DNA from: JAAYLN01 sp964592855
GTDB taxonomy: Bacteria; Verrucomicrobiota; Kiritimatiellia; RFP12; JAAYLN01
Assembly: GCA_964592855.1 (NCBI GenBank)
Contig: CAZQKI010000001.1
Span: 32,753 to 96,752, forward strand
DNA length: 64,000 nt
Direction of reading: 5' to 3'
Of this stretch, positions 17,967-27,143 are shown piece by piece (positions within the stretch are counted from its first letter, which is position 1; each line of letters starts with the position of its first letter). The notes beneath the pieces are model-generated. The model was not told where the DNA came from. It saw only the letters and a list, made by a program, of their open reading frames with translations, and ran no database searches. A program made the translations under genes and the position numbers.

Positions 17967-18755
17967 CTAGACCTTGTGAATGCATTTCCCGGGACATTTC
18001 CCGATGACGGCTTCGTTTTCCAGCGGCAGGTCGTAGTTCACGACCGCCAGTGCGCCGTCCATGGCAATGGCGCCATCCGAGAGCTTCATGCAGATGCGGC
18101 AACCGATGCAGCCGACGCTGCAGAGCTTCCGGACGACTGCGCCCGGATCCTTCGAACTGCAGAGGACATGGATGGTGCGGCTCGTGGGAACCATGCGGAT
18201 CACGCGCCGCGGGCAGTTGGCGACGCACTTGCCGCAGCTGATGCAGCGGTCGGGATGAATGCGCGCGATGCCGTCCTGGATGGCGATGGCGTTGACGGGG
18301 CAGATGCGGACGCACGAGCCGTAGCCCAGGCAGCCGTAGCTGCAGGCCTTGTCGCCGCCGCCCACGGATGCGGCTGCGGCGCAGTCGATCAGCCCGTCGT
18401 AAGCGAAGCGCTTGCGCGCCTGGGTGTCGGTCCCCCCGCAGAGGACTATGGCCACCTGGCGATCGGCCGCGGCAACGGCGGCAATGCCGAGCACGCCTGC
18501 GATCTTTGCCGATGCGTCCGACGCACAGGAGGGACAGCGGCCCGCCGGCGCCGAGCCGGCGACGAGGGCCACGGCGTAGCCGGCGCAGCCGGCAAAGCCG
18601 CAGGCGCCGCAGTTGGCCCCCGGCAGCAGCTGCATCACGGTTTCGACGCGCGGATCCTCCGGCACGCAGAAATATTTGTCTCCGAAGGCCAGGGCCAGTC
18701 CGCAGACCAGGCCGATGGCCGCGATCGAAAAAATGGCGATAAGTATCAGTTCCAT
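17967..18755 (-). CDS. rnfB: Rnf complex subunit RnfB (ferredoxin-like)
   Basis: The 262-residue subunit has an N-terminal membrane helix, the 4Fe-4S domain NCGACGFAGCAGYA, and at least two ferredoxin motifs (CLGYGSCVRICP, CISCGKCVANCP). A further Cys-rich block follows (CSVGCIGCRICMK) and the tail is CPGKC. The extra block makes it longer than E. coli RsxB and like the anaerobe-type RnfB. It accepts electrons from reduced ferredoxin. rnfA lies immediately upstream, seven bases away. Confidence 0.94.
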   Translation of the reverse strand: MELILIAIFSIAAIGLVCGLALAFGDKYFCVPEDPRVETVMQLLPGANCGACGFAGCAGYAVALVAGSAPAGRCPSCASDASAKIAGVLGIAAVAAADRQVAIVLCGGTDTQARKRFAYDGLIDCAAAASVGGGDKACSYGCLGYGSCVRICPVNAIAIQDGIARIHPDRCISCGKCVANCPRRVIRMVPTSRTIHVLCSSKDPGAVVRKLCSVGCIGCRICMKLSDGAIAMDGALAVVNYDLPLENEAVIGKCPGKCIHKV

Positions 18756-18762
18756 GGCGTGC

Positions 18763-19341
18763 TCACTTGACCAGGCCGCTAAAGCCCATGAAGGCCAGGC
18801 TCAACAGCCCCGCCGTCACCAGGGCGATGGCGACGCCGCGGAAGGCGCGAGGCGGGTCGGACCGGTCGATCTTCTCCCGCAGCCCCGTGAAGATCGATAG
18901 CGCCAGCGCAAAACCAAGCCCGGCGGAAAAGGAAAAAAGCACGGACTCGAAAAAGCCGCCGTTGCGCTTGACGTTCATGACGGCCACGCCGAGCACGGCG
19001 CAGTTGGTCGTGATGAGCGGCAGGTAGATGCCCAGTGCGGCGTGCAGCGGGGGAACGAAGCGCTTGAGCAGCAGTTCGACCAGTTGGACGAAGGTGGCGA
19101 TCACCAGGATGAAGACGATGGTTTCAAGGTATTCGAGGTGGGCCGGGACGAGCACGTAATGATCGAGGCACCAGGTCACGGCGGCGGCGCAGGTCATGAC
19201 AAAAATCACCGCGCCGGACATGCCGAGCGATGTTTCCAGCCGTTTGGACACGCCGAGAAAAGGGCAGATGCCGAGAAAACGGTTGAGCACGAAATTGTTG
19301 ACGAGGATCGCGCCAATGACGAGGAGTAGGGTTGATGTCAT
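18763..19341 (-). CDS. rnfA: Rnf complex subunit RnfA
   Basis: First gene of the operon, 192 residues, six helices. It shows the RnfA hallmarks NNFVLNRFLGICPFLGVS and LPLITTNCAVLGVAVMN, whose conserved Cys residues help form the intramembrane 2Fe-2S site. The start at 19341 is chosen because the upstream in-frame extension lies over the promoter. Together rnfABCDGE couples ferredoxin oxidation to NAD+ reduction and Na+ or H+ pumping, pointing to an anaerobic or facultative fermentative life. Confidence 0.94.
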   Translation of the reverse strand: MTSTLLLVIGAILVNNFVLNRFLGICPFLGVSKRLETSLGMSGAVIFVMTCAAAVTWCLDHYVLVPAHLEYLETIVFILVIATFVQLVELLLKRFVPPLHAALGIYLPLITTNCAVLGVAVMNVKRNGGFFESVLFSFSAGLGFALALSIFTGLREKIDRSDPPRAFRGVAIALVTAGLLSLAFMGFSGLVK

Positions 19342-19384
19342 GGTTGTTTTCGAGTGGAAACGATTTGTCAAAAAGCAGTTTTGT

Positions 19385-19413
19385 ATTTTACGCCAAGGCC
19401 TGTGAGAATGCAA
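19385..19413 (-). promoter_or_regulatory. Sigma-70-type promoter of the rnf operon
   Basis: On the minus strand TTGCAT and TAAAAT are separated by 17 bases. Transcription would begin near 19378, about 37 bases before the rnfA ATG. Confidence 0.65.
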
Positions 19414-19514
19414 GGATCGTTGCAGTGCGAAATTTTCCGGGCATTTCGTGGTTCTCGTCAATTATTTGGTCCATTTCGCGGTCCATTCCGCTCGGTTCAT
19501 TTCATAAATTGCTG

Positions 19515-19543
19515 TTGGATATGGCAACGGATTCTGCTACAAT
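19515..19543 (+). promoter_or_regulatory. Sigma-70-type promoter of the OmpA-family gene
   Basis: TTGGAT and TACAAT are separated by 17 bases, ending 36 bases before the ATG at 19579. The upstream 60 bases contain two GGTCCATTTCGC/GGTCCATTCCGC words that could be operator half-sites. Confidence 0.65.
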
Positions 19544-19578
19544 CACCCCGCTTTCACGTTGATCCTGGAGTTAATAAA

Positions 19579-20883
19579 ATGAAATCGAGCGATTATTGCA
19601 CGCACACAATAAAGGTCCTGCTGCTAGCCGCAACCTGCTTGACGGCCCAACTGCATGCCGAGGATGAGGATTACGCCCGCTGGTACTTCAGCCCCGGGGC
19701 TGGTTTTTACCTGACCGAAGGGGATGAACCGGTTGAGGACGGGTTCATCCTGAACGCCCGTTTGGGCTATGACTACAACGAATGGTGGAGTCTTGAGGGC
19801 GGACTGCTGCTCGCTCCGAGTTTGGACGAACAATTCTATCCTGCGGAATACGGCGGCCACTCCTGCGTGGACGACAAACCGGGGGAGCGGTTCGGCAGCA
19901 CCTGGATGGCCACCATCTACGGTGACGCGCTTTTCCACTTCACGCGCTGGGAGCGGCTGGACCCCTATCTCGCCGGCGGCCTGGGCTTCATCCTCTATGG
20001 AGATGACGTCCTGGATCATGGCGAGTCGAGTTCCGCTTTCGTGCTGCGCGCGGGTGCCGGACTCATGTACCATTTCAACGACGCCTGGGCCTTTCGGACC
20101 GATTGGCGCCTGCTCCTGACCTCGGACAACACCGAGTTCAACACGGTTGCCGACGTAGGCGTCGTCTGGACCTGGGGCGCCGGTGTTCCGCCGGACATCC
20201 TGGCGACGGACGGTCCGATCGACAGCGATGGCGACGGCCTCGCGGACGATCACGAGCGTCGCATCGGCACGGATCCCTACGATCCCGACACCGACAAGGA
20301 TGATTTGACCGATGGGCAGGAAGTCCTGACCTACAAGACCGATCCGCTCAATCCCGACACCGATTTCGATCTGTTGAAGGATGGCGCCGAAGTTCTGACC
20401 CACAAGACCGATCCGCTGAACCGCGACACCGATGCGGGCGGCGTCTACGACGGACATGAAGTCCTCGAAGATAATACGAACCCCCTGTACGGTCCCGACG
20501 ATTTGATGATGTTCGAGCTGAACATCAATTTCGATTACGACAAGTCGATCATCAAGCCGGTCTACTTTGATGACCTGAACAAGATTGTCAAGGTTTTGAC
20601 GCGGCATCCCGAAGCCACGGCGCTGATCGAAGGGCATGCCGACCGTCTGCGGACGTCCAAGGCGGCCTACAATCGCCGTCTCTCCGAACACCGTGCCGAA
20701 GCCGTGCGCCAGTACATCGCCGGCAAGGGTGTTGGCGCCAACCGCATGCGTGCCGTCGGGTATGGTTTCGACCGTCCCAAGGCGGCGCAGAATCTGGAAA
20801 CCGGAACGCCGGCCAATCGTCGCGTCGAGGTCTACATTCGCGGCATCGACCGGGCGGCCGTGCTGAATACGCTGAAGCAATAG
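19579..20883 (+). CDS. OmpA-family outer membrane protein with TSP3/calcium-binding repeats
   Basis: The 434-residue protein has a signal peptide (IKVLLLAATCLTAQLHA), then a roughly 180-residue beta-barrel-like domain. A run of Asp-rich TSP3-type repeats follows: DSDGDGLADDHE, TDPYDPDTDKDDLTDGQE and two more built on KTDPLNPDTD. The C-terminal OmpA domain shows NINFDYDKSIIKP, RHPEATALIEGHAD, RRLSEHRAEAVRQYI and NRRVEV, and binds peptidoglycan. It probably tethers the envelope. The start at 19579 follows CTGGAG and a good promoter; a terminator follows. Confidence 0.9.
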   Translation: MKSSDYCTHTIKVLLLAATCLTAQLHAEDEDYARWYFSPGAGFYLTEGDEPVEDGFILNARLGYDYNEWWSLEGGLLLAPSLDEQFYPAEYGGHSCVDDKPGERFGSTWMATIYGDALFHFTRWERLDPYLAGGLGFILYGDDVLDHGESSSAFVLRAGAGLMYHFNDAWAFRTDWRLLLTSDNTEFNTVADVGVVWTWGAGVPPDILATDGPIDSDGDGLADDHERRIGTDPYDPDTDKDDLTDGQEVLTYKTDPLNPDTDFDLLKDGAEVLTHKTDPLNRDTDAGGVYDGHEVLEDNTNPLYGPDDLMMFELNINFDYDKSIIKPVYFDDLNKIVKVLTRHPEATALIEGHADRLRTSKAAYNRRLSEHRAEAVRQYIAGKGVGANRMRAVGYGFDRPKAAQNLETGTPANRRVEVYIRGIDRAAVLNTLKQ

Positions 20884-20902
20884 CGTGTCGGACAACCCAA
20901 AG

Positions 20903-20940
20903 GCCGCGCAGGGGAAACCTTCGCGCGGCTTTTCTGTTTT
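20903..20940 (+). terminator. Rho-independent terminator of the OmpA-family gene
   Basis: GCCGCGC (20903-20909) pairs with GCGCGGC (20923-20929), with partial inner pairing AGG/CCT, followed by TTTTCTGTTTT. It sits 20 bases after the stop codon. Confidence 0.8.
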
Positions 20941-20948
20941 CAACCCGC

Positions 20949-22079
20949 ATGAAAATTCTGCAACGCTATGTGACCAGCAGTTTTCTGGCGGCATTTCTTT
21001 TGGGAATGTTGGTTCTGACCTTCGTCCTTTCGGTGGGCTTGCTGGTCAAGGCGACAGAACTGGTCGTGCGCGGGCTGGCACCGTCGTTGGTGGCGCAGTT
21101 TCTGCTGGTCAGCATTCCGCAGTCGTTTACCTTCACGGTTCCCCTGGCGGCACTGGTCAGTGCGCTCCTGCTCTTTGGACGTCTCTCGGCCGACGGAGAG
21201 ATCAGCGCAATGAAGGCCTGCGGCGTCAACATCTGGCGCGTGATGCTGCCGCTGGCCGGGCTCGGCGTGCTGATGTCCCTGCTGTCGATCTACGTCAACA
21301 ACGAGATCTCGCCTCAAAGCTATCTGGCTCGGAGAAGCCTCACGGCCATGGCCGGTTCAGGTGTCGGCTTGAAATTGCTGCAACCAGGCCATTTCATCCA
21401 GGAGTTTCCGGGAATGACTTTCTGGTTTGCGCGGCGCGAGGGCAATGAACTGTTCAATCTGCTGATCTTCGATAAATCCAAAAATAACAGCAACCGTGAG
21501 ATCCGGGCCGACCGGGCGCTGGTGGAGGTCCGTGGCGAGGACATCTGGCTGGACATGCATCAGGTGCGGATCGAGCCTTTCTCCGATACGCAGCCGGGCG
21601 CGGTCACCGCTGACCGGCTGACGCACATCATTCCCGATGCCATGAAGCCGCGGGGATACAAGCCAACCGTTGCCTCGTTCCGCTTCGACGCCTTGACGCG
21701 CAATGTCCAGGAACTTCGGGCCGAGGAGACCGCAACGGTCGTCGATGCACTGAGAAATCCAACCGAACGGGAACTGGCGCTGGCCGATGTCCGTAAGCGG
21801 CTCTCGCTGGCACGCACGGAGTTTCATCGTCGCATCGCGCTGGGGCTTGCGCCCCTCGTCTTCGTTCTGCTGGGAATGCCGCTGGGTATCCGGTCGCACC
21901 GTCGGGAGTCGAACCTCGGGATTGCCATCAGCATGGGCGTCATGGTGCTTTACTATTCGCTGCTCATCGTGACCAAGACCCTCGCCAAGCGGCCGGAGTA
22001 TTATCCGCACCTGCTGATCTGGGTTCCCACAGTCATCTGCGGCGTGCTCGCCTTCATCCTGATCCGCCAAAACCGTTAG
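20949..22079 (+). CDS. LptF/LptG family permease (YjgP/YjgQ)
   Basis: The 376-residue protein has the LptF/G layout: two N-terminal helices (FLAAFLLGMLVLTFVLSVGLLV and a SIPQSFTFTVPLAALVSALLLFGRL pair), a periplasmic beta-jellyroll of about 170 residues, and three C-terminal helices (GLAPLVFVLLGMPLGIRSHRRE). These permeases move lipopolysaccharide from the inner membrane with LptB and LptC. It starts right after the OmpA terminator, so it needs its own promoter or read-through. Only one family member is in the window. Confidence 0.88.
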   Translation: MKILQRYVTSSFLAAFLLGMLVLTFVLSVGLLVKATELVVRGLAPSLVAQFLLVSIPQSFTFTVPLAALVSALLLFGRLSADGEISAMKACGVNIWRVMLPLAGLGVLMSLLSIYVNNEISPQSYLARRSLTAMAGSGVGLKLLQPGHFIQEFPGMTFWFARREGNELFNLLIFDKSKNNSNREIRADRALVEVRGEDIWLDMHQVRIEPFSDTQPGAVTADRLTHIIPDAMKPRGYKPTVASFRFDALTRNVQELRAEETATVVDALRNPTERELALADVRKRLSLARTEFHRRIALGLAPLVFVLLGMPLGIRSHRRESNLGIAISMGVMVLYYSLLIVTKTLAKRPEYYPHLLIWVPTVICGVLAFILIRQNR

Positions 22080-22092
22080 TCCCGCAATGCGG

Positions 22093-23001
22093 TCAGCGGT
22101 CTTCGGCCTCGGCCCAGAGGTCGGCCAGCGTGCGGTCAAAGGGGAACCTCGGCTTCCACCCGAGCATTCTCAAACGCGAAGTGTCCAGTTCCGGCATGGC
22201 ATCGGTGGGCCGGTAAAGCGAGGGATCGACGGAGACGACGGGTTCCACCGCTCCCATCGCGGCAATGCGTGCCAGCAGTTCGCCGATCTGCAGGTGCACG
22301 CCCGCCGAAATGTTGTAGATGCCGTTGATCTCGCCCTTTTGAACGAGGGTCAGATAGGCGGAGACGACATCCCGGACATCCGTGAAATCACGCTCACTCT
22401 CGAGGTTGCCGACGGCAATCGTCGCTTGCTTGCCATCGCGGAAACGGCGGATGGAGCGAATGAAGGCCGGCACCACGAATTTGGGCGACTGCCCGGGGCC
22501 TGTGTGATTGCCCGGTCGTGCGATGATCACCGCCAATCCCTGCCGGGCGGCGCGCTCCAGAAGTGCAGTCTCCGCTTGCGCCTTGGAAATCGCGTAAGGG
22601 GATCCCGGACGCAGAGGATCGGCTTCGGTCATCGGCTCGGGACGGTACTTGTAGCCATAGACCTGGGCGCTGGAGACGAAAAGCATCCGTGCGCGGGGGG
22701 CATGGCGCAGGAGTGCGTCCGCCACATGAATCGGTCCTTTCACATTGATGGCGTTGAGCGCCGTGGGATCACGGGCCGCGTCCGGGACGAAGGCGACGCC
22801 GGCCAGGTGGATGCAGGCGTCGGGCATTAGCGCCTGCACCGCCTCGTTCACGGCGGTTGCGTCGCAGATGTCCAAGGCGCAGATCCCGGCGCCCGGATCG
22901 GCGAGCATATCCGTCAACAGGGGCTCATGCCGGTTGGCCTTGAGGACGGTTACGACATGCCGGCCCACGAAACCCGCTGCACCTGTAACCAGCACTCGCA
23001 T
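22093..23001 (-). CDS. rmd: NAD(P)-dependent sugar epimerase/reductase, probable GDP-6-deoxy-D-mannose reductase
   Basis: Short-chain dehydrogenase of 302 residues. It shows the glycine motif TGAAGFVGRHV, the Ser-Tyr-Lys triad (VSSAQVYGYK...SPYAISKAQAE) and a substrate loop PGNHTGPGQSPKFVVPAF typical of GDP-4-keto-6-deoxy-mannose reductase. It starts five bases after gmd, whose product is its expected substrate. The pair would make GDP-D-rhamnose for surface polysaccharide. RfbD-like or fucose-type specificity cannot be excluded. Confidence 0.8.
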   Translation of the reverse strand: MRVLVTGAAGFVGRHVVTVLKANRHEPLLTDMLADPGAGICALDICDATAVNEAVQALMPDACIHLAGVAFVPDAARDPTALNAINVKGPIHVADALLRHAPRARMLFVSSAQVYGYKYRPEPMTEADPLRPGSPYAISKAQAETALLERAARQGLAVIIARPGNHTGPGQSPKFVVPAFIRSIRRFRDGKQATIAVGNLESERDFTDVRDVVSAYLTLVQKGEINGIYNISAGVHLQIGELLARIAAMGAVEPVVSVDPSLYRPTDAMPELDTSRLRMLGWKPRFPFDRTLADLWAEAEDR

Positions 23002-23006
23002 GGTCG

Positions 23007-23981
23007 CTAACCCTGCATCTCGCGGCGCACGCGGGCGAGATCGGCATCGACCATCATGGTGATCAATCCCTTGAAGTCGACCTGGGGCTGCCAGCCCAGC
23101 TCCCGTTTGGCCTTGCTTGCGTCGCCGAGCAGGAGCTCGACTTCCGCCGGCCGGATGAACTTCGGGTCAATTTTGACGTGGGCCTGCCAGTCCAGTCCGA
23201 CATGCGCAAAGGCGGCTTCGCACAACTCGCGGACCGTATGCGTCGAACCGGTGGCGATAACGTAGTCGTCCGGCTTGTCCGCCTGAAGCATCAGCCACAT
23301 GGCGCGGACATAGTCGCCGGCGAAGCCCCAGTCGCGCTTGGCATCCAGATTGCCCATCGCGAGGGTCTGCTGCAGGCCGAGCTTGATCCGTGCCGCGCCG
23401 TCGGTGACCTTGCGCGTCACGAACTCCATGCCTCGGCGGGGGCTTTCGTGATTGAAGAGGATGCCCGACACGGCGAAAAGCTGATAGCTCTCGCGGTAGT
23501 TGACCGTGATGTAATGGCCGAAGGCCTTGGCGACGCCATAGGGGCTGCGCGGATAGAAAGGGGTGAGTTCCGTCTGGGGGGTCTCGCGGACATGGCCGAA
23601 CATCTCGCTGCTGGAGGCTTGATAGAGGCGCGCCTTCGGGCAGACTCGGCGCATGGCCTCCAGGACGCGGACAACGCCGATGGCGGTGAATTCGCTGGTC
23701 AGGATCGGCTGGGTCCACGAGGTCGGCACAAACGACATGGCCGCGAGATTGTAGATCTCGTCGGGGCGGACCTGCTGCATGAGTTCGATCAGGGACAGTT
23801 CATCGAGCAGATCCGCCTGGTGCAGTGCAATCTTGCTGCGCAAATGCCCGATGCGCTCGAAGTTCTCCGTGCTTGATCGACGGACCATGCCGTGGACTTC
23901 GTAGCCCTTTTGCAGCAGAAACTCCGCCAGATAGGAGCCATCCTGTCCGGTAATCCCCGTGATTAAAGCGATGCGACTCAT
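23007..23981 (-). CDS. gmd: GDP-mannose 4,6-dehydratase
   Basis: Converts GDP-mannose to GDP-4-keto-6-deoxy-mannose. The 324 residues have LITGITGQDGSYLAEFLLQKGYEVHG, the catalytic region YQASSSEMFG...YPRSPYGVAKAFGHYI, NHESPRRGMEFVTRKVT, and the RPAEVELLLGDASKAKRELGW end, all characteristic of Gmd. The start at 23981 overlaps the upstream TIM-barrel gene by four bases. Confidence 0.95.
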   Translation of the reverse strand: MSRIALITGITGQDGSYLAEFLLQKGYEVHGMVRRSSTENFERIGHLRSKIALHQADLLDELSLIELMQQVRPDEIYNLAAMSFVPTSWTQPILTSEFTAIGVVRVLEAMRRVCPKARLYQASSSEMFGHVRETPQTELTPFYPRSPYGVAKAFGHYITVNYRESYQLFAVSGILFNHESPRRGMEFVTRKVTDGAARIKLGLQQTLAMGNLDAKRDWGFAGDYVRAMWLMLQADKPDDYVIATGSTHTVRELCEAAFAHVGLDWQAHVKIDPKFIRPAEVELLLGDASKAKRELGWQPQVDFKGLITMMVDADLARVRREMQG

Positions 23982-24925
23982 GCGATGCCTTTTCCCTTTG
24001 CGTGCAAATTGTCTGCGCCCCAGGTCTTTTGAAGAAGCTCCAGTCCAGTCTTCAGGTCGCCGGGCGTCACCGTCGACGCAGGTTCGAAAACGTGGAGTAT
24101 ATCGGGATCGGCATAAAAACCAAAGCACGAAAAATCGAGCGCGCCGCTGCCGGGTGCGCAGTGGTCCTGCATGGGCGGCCGCACATCATGGATATGGACG
24201 CCGGCCGTCAAAGTGAGCATTTGGCGGGCCAGGTCGAGGTGGTTGCCCCATCCGGCGTTCTCCATGATCTGTCCATGGCCGATGTCGTGCCAGTAGCGTA
24301 GATGGGGGCTCTTGTAGTGATCGGCCAGTTGGATCATCTCCGCCGCGTCGGGCAGGGCGTCCCCGGACGGCAGGTTTTCCAGCGCCAGCACGACGCCGGC
24401 CTCCGCGAAGCGGGGCAGCAGTTCATCCAGCGAACGGCGCAGCGACTCCAGATGGCGCCCGACCAACCGCTGGCGCGCCTGCTGCAGCCGCTTCCGGTTC
24501 CAGCGGTACCGCCAGTGGTCCGTGCGCTCGGCGACCTGGTAGCCGACATGGCGTGCCCACCGGGCGCCGACGGGGACACGCCCCGCGTGCGCCACGACGA
24601 CGCGTGCGCCGACGAAGGCGGCAAATTCGAGCGTATGCCGCATGTGGAAGAGGGCCAGACGGCGCGAGTCTTCATCCGTCGCCGCCATGAGAAACAGCTC
24701 GGGATGCCCGCTCGGGGCGCCCAGCGGAACGGGGGAATAGGCGTGCACGCTGCGGGCCGCGATTGCACCCGACTGAATGCGGTTCATGAGCCCCGGGATC
24801 AGGCTTTCCTGGAAGGCATAGCCGATTTCCAGACTGTTGAACCCCAGCGCCTGGATTTCGTCGACCAGGGCTTCGCCCGCTGCATGGCGGTGCGTGTTCC
24901 AGTTTGTCGAGAGAGCAAAATCCAT
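23978..24925 (-). CDS. Sugar phosphate isomerase/epimerase-like TIM barrel (AP endonuclease 2 fold)
   Basis: The 315-residue protein shows xylose-isomerase-like/Endo IV barrel strands: a FNSLEIGYAF start, ARVVVAHAGRV, VLALENLP, LRYWHDIGHGQI with the metal His/Asp, and GVHIHDVRPPMQDH. Its substrate is unknown. Position ahead of gmd and rmd, with a four-base overlap, suggests a role with deoxysugar or GDP-mannose metabolism. It is reached by read-through from rpsU past a terminator, or by an unseen promoter. Confidence 0.75.
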   Translation of the reverse strand: MDFALSTNWNTHRHAAGEALVDEIQALGFNSLEIGYAFQESLIPGLMNRIQSGAIAARSVHAYSPVPLGAPSGHPELFLMAATDEDSRRLALFHMRHTLEFAAFVGARVVVAHAGRVPVGARWARHVGYQVAERTDHWRYRWNRKRLQQARQRLVGRHLESLRRSLDELLPRFAEAGVVLALENLPSGDALPDAAEMIQLADHYKSPHLRYWHDIGHGQIMENAGWGNHLDLARQMLTLTAGVHIHDVRPPMQDHCAPGSGALDFSCFGFYADPDILHVFEPASTVTPGDLKTGLELLQKTWGADNLHAKGKGIA

Positions 24926-24948
24926 CGGGCCCCCGGCGGGAAATATGG

Positions 24949-24987
24949 AAAAGGAAAAGGCTCTCAAGAGACTTGCTCAAGAGAGCC
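24949..24987 (-). terminator. Rho-independent terminator after rpsU
   Basis: On the minus strand GGCTCTC pairs with GAGAGCC (24981-24987 and 24959-24965), with inner pairing CTC/GAG. TTTTCCTTTTCC follows. It lies 25 bases after the rpsU stop and only 20 bases ahead of the next gene. Confidence 0.65.
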
Positions 24988-25011
24988 CGGGCGTTCGTGC
25001 TTTCGCAAACG

Positions 25012-25209
25012 CTAGACCACTGCGCGACGGGACATGTTGCGGGAGCGGGCTCGTGCCGACTTGCGGCGCTGCTTCTCGCTGGGCTTCTCGAAATAGCGGT
25101 TGGCGCGAAGTTGCTTCATCAAACCCTCCTTGTCGAGGATCTTCTTCAGCCGCTTTAGCCCGCGATCAACCGTCTCGCCACGTTTTAACCGGATCTGGAT
25201 CACTACCAT
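25012..25209 (-). CDS. rpsU: 30S ribosomal protein S21
   Basis: The 65-residue basic protein has the S21 signature ETVDRGLKRLKKILDKEG followed by RANRYFEKPSEKQRRKSARARSR. It stands alone between argS and the gmd cluster, with its own promoter and terminator. Confidence 0.95.
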   Translation of the reverse strand: MVVIQIRLKRGETVDRGLKRLKKILDKEGLMKQLRANRYFEKPSEKQRRKSARARSRNMSRRAVV

Positions 25210-25274
25210 TCACCCCCTTAGGGACAGCGTTGCAGCCTGCACGCGCAGATTCTGCCTTAGAGCTGTAAAAAGAG

Positions 25275-25304
25275 AATGTATCATTTAAAATGGCCGCCTG
25301 TCAA
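25275..25304 (-). promoter_or_regulatory. Sigma-70-type promoter of rpsU
   Basis: On the minus strand a perfect TTGACA and TACATT are separated by 18 bases. It falls in the 145-base gap between argS and rpsU and leaves a leader of about 60 bases. Confidence 0.7.
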
Positions 25305-25354
25305 ACGGCATTCTTGAAGAATCGAAATTGGGGGTCGTCAACCTCTTGCGTTTT

Positions 25355-27103
25355 TCAGATCCGTTCGGGGGTGGCGATTCCGAGCAGGTCGAGCCCCTCG
25401 TGCAGCACCTGCGCCACAAGGGTGCAAAGATGGGCGCGGCTGTCGCGGATGGCGGCGTCGGCTTTGAGGATGGGAAAGCGCTGGTAAAAGCTGCTGTAGA
25501 GCTGCGCGAGGGCGAACAGATAGTCGGCCAGCACGCTGGGCTTGAACGCCTCGGACGCGCGGACGACGGCGGACGCATACTGCAGGATGTGGAGGGCCAG
25601 TTGCTTCTCGACCGTTTCGTCGAGGAGCAGCGGGGCGCTGCGGGGATCTTGGCCGGGGTGGGCCGCGCGGTACTTGTCCAGGAGGCTGCGGATTCGCGCG
25701 TAGGCGTACTGCAGGTAGGGGCCGGAATTGCCGTCGAGGGCGAGGGCGCGGTCCCAGGTGAAGACGATCATGTTCTGGGGGTCGTGGCTCAGGTCGGCAT
25801 ATTTCACCGCGCCGATGCCGATGTCGCGGGCGAGGGATTGCTGCTGTTCGGGCGGCATTTCGGGCGAGGACTCCTGAATGATGGCGAGCGCACGGCGCTC
25901 GGCTTCGTCCAGCAGGGCTTCGAGCTTGATGACATTGCCCTGGCGTGTCGAGAAGGTCCCCTCCGGCAGACGCATCAGCCCGAACCAGACATGTTCGAGC
26001 CGCGTGGTGCAGCCGATCTTCTTGCAGACTGTGAAGAACTGCCTGAAATGGAGCTGCTGGCGCTCGTCGGTCACGTAGATGATGCGGTCGGGCTTGAACT
26101 CCTCCTCGCGGCACCGCACGGTGGCGATGTCGGTGGTGGCGTAGTTGAAGCCGCCGTCGGACTTGCGGACGATGCAGACGGGCATCCCCTCGTCCTCCAG
26201 CGGCACGACGATCGCCCCTTCGCTCGCCTTGGCCAGCCCCTGTTTTTCAAGGAGGTCGACCGTTTCCGCGAGGCGGCTGTTGTAGAAGCTCTCGCCGCGG
26301 TAGAGGTCGAAGTGGACATTCAGCCGCGTGTAGATGCGCGCGAACTCGTTCAGGCTGAGGTCGATGAACTGGCGCCACTGGGCGAGGTTCTCCGGGTCGC
26401 CCTGCTGGAGCTTGACCAGTTCGGCGCGGCAGGCGTCGATCCAGGTGGGGTCGGTCTTGGTGCGATTGTAGCTTTCGACGTAGACGCGCTCGAGTTCCTC
26501 GATGGGCGACTCCTTCAGGCGGTCGGGGTTGGCGAAGTTGCGGAAACCGAGGATGAGGATGCCGAACTGGGTGCCCCAGTCGCCGAGGTGGTTGTCGGCG
26601 ATGGTCGTGTAGCCGAGGGCTTTGTAGATGCGGTAGAGGGCGTTGCCGATGATCGTCGAGCGGATGTGGCCGATGTGCATGGGCTTGGCGACATTGGGGC
26701 TCGAGTAGTCGATGATGATCGTGCGCCCCTGGCCGAGGTCGGGGAGGCCCGTGCGGGGGAGGGCGGCCACGGCGGCCAGCTGCTCCGCCAGCCAGCCGGG
26801 CGAGACGACGAGGTTGATGAACCCGGGGCCGGCGACGGTCGCGGTGGCGATGGCGATGGCGGGGTCGGTATCGAGCGCCTCGACGATCCGGGTGGCGATG
26901 ACGCGCGGCGGCAGGCGCAGCACTTTGGAGAGCCCCATGGCGTCGTTGCATTGATAATCGCCAAACGCGGGATCGGTGGAGGGGACGACGCGGAGTCGCG
27001 TTTCGCCGCCGGCATCGCCAAAGGCCTTCTGGAAGGCGGCTTGCAGCCAGGCGGTCAACTGGGTCTCGTTGTTTTCAGGGGATGATGGCGGAATGCTTGT
27101 CAT
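25355..27103 (-). CDS. argS: Arginyl-tRNA synthetase
   Basis: Class Ia enzyme of 582 residues. It shows an N-terminal additional domain with YQCNDAM, the HIGH-type motif PMHIGHIRST, and the KMSK-equivalent TRQGNVIKLEALLDEA. The anticodon-binding DALR domain ends with LLGIATPERI, the usual ArgS C-terminus. The gene is divergent from the metallophosphoesterase gene, 40 bases apart. A 585-codon antisense frame over it is a composition artefact. Confidence 0.96.
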   Translation of the reverse strand: MTSIPPSSPENNETQLTAWLQAAFQKAFGDAGGETRLRVVPSTDPAFGDYQCNDAMGLSKVLRLPPRVIATRIVEALDTDPAIAIATATVAGPGFINLVVSPGWLAEQLAAVAALPRTGLPDLGQGRTIIIDYSSPNVAKPMHIGHIRSTIIGNALYRIYKALGYTTIADNHLGDWGTQFGILILGFRNFANPDRLKESPIEELERVYVESYNRTKTDPTWIDACRAELVKLQQGDPENLAQWRQFIDLSLNEFARIYTRLNVHFDLYRGESFYNSRLAETVDLLEKQGLAKASEGAIVVPLEDEGMPVCIVRKSDGGFNYATTDIATVRCREEEFKPDRIIYVTDERQQLHFRQFFTVCKKIGCTTRLEHVWFGLMRLPEGTFSTRQGNVIKLEALLDEAERRALAIIQESSPEMPPEQQQSLARDIGIGAVKYADLSHDPQNMIVFTWDRALALDGNSGPYLQYAYARIRSLLDKYRAAHPGQDPRSAPLLLDETVEKQLALHILQYASAVVRASEAFKPSVLADYLFALAQLYSSFYQRFPILKADAAIRDSRAHLCTLVAQVLHEGLDLLGIATPERI

Positions 27104-27143
27104 GCGTGAAAATTAGCTTTTACAGCGGCGAAAGGCAAGTGTT

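Noticed and set aside
25328..27085. 585-codon plus-strand frame opposite argS
   Set aside because: argS is complete with all class I motifs; the antisense translation is Val/Gly/Asp-rich with no family pattern.
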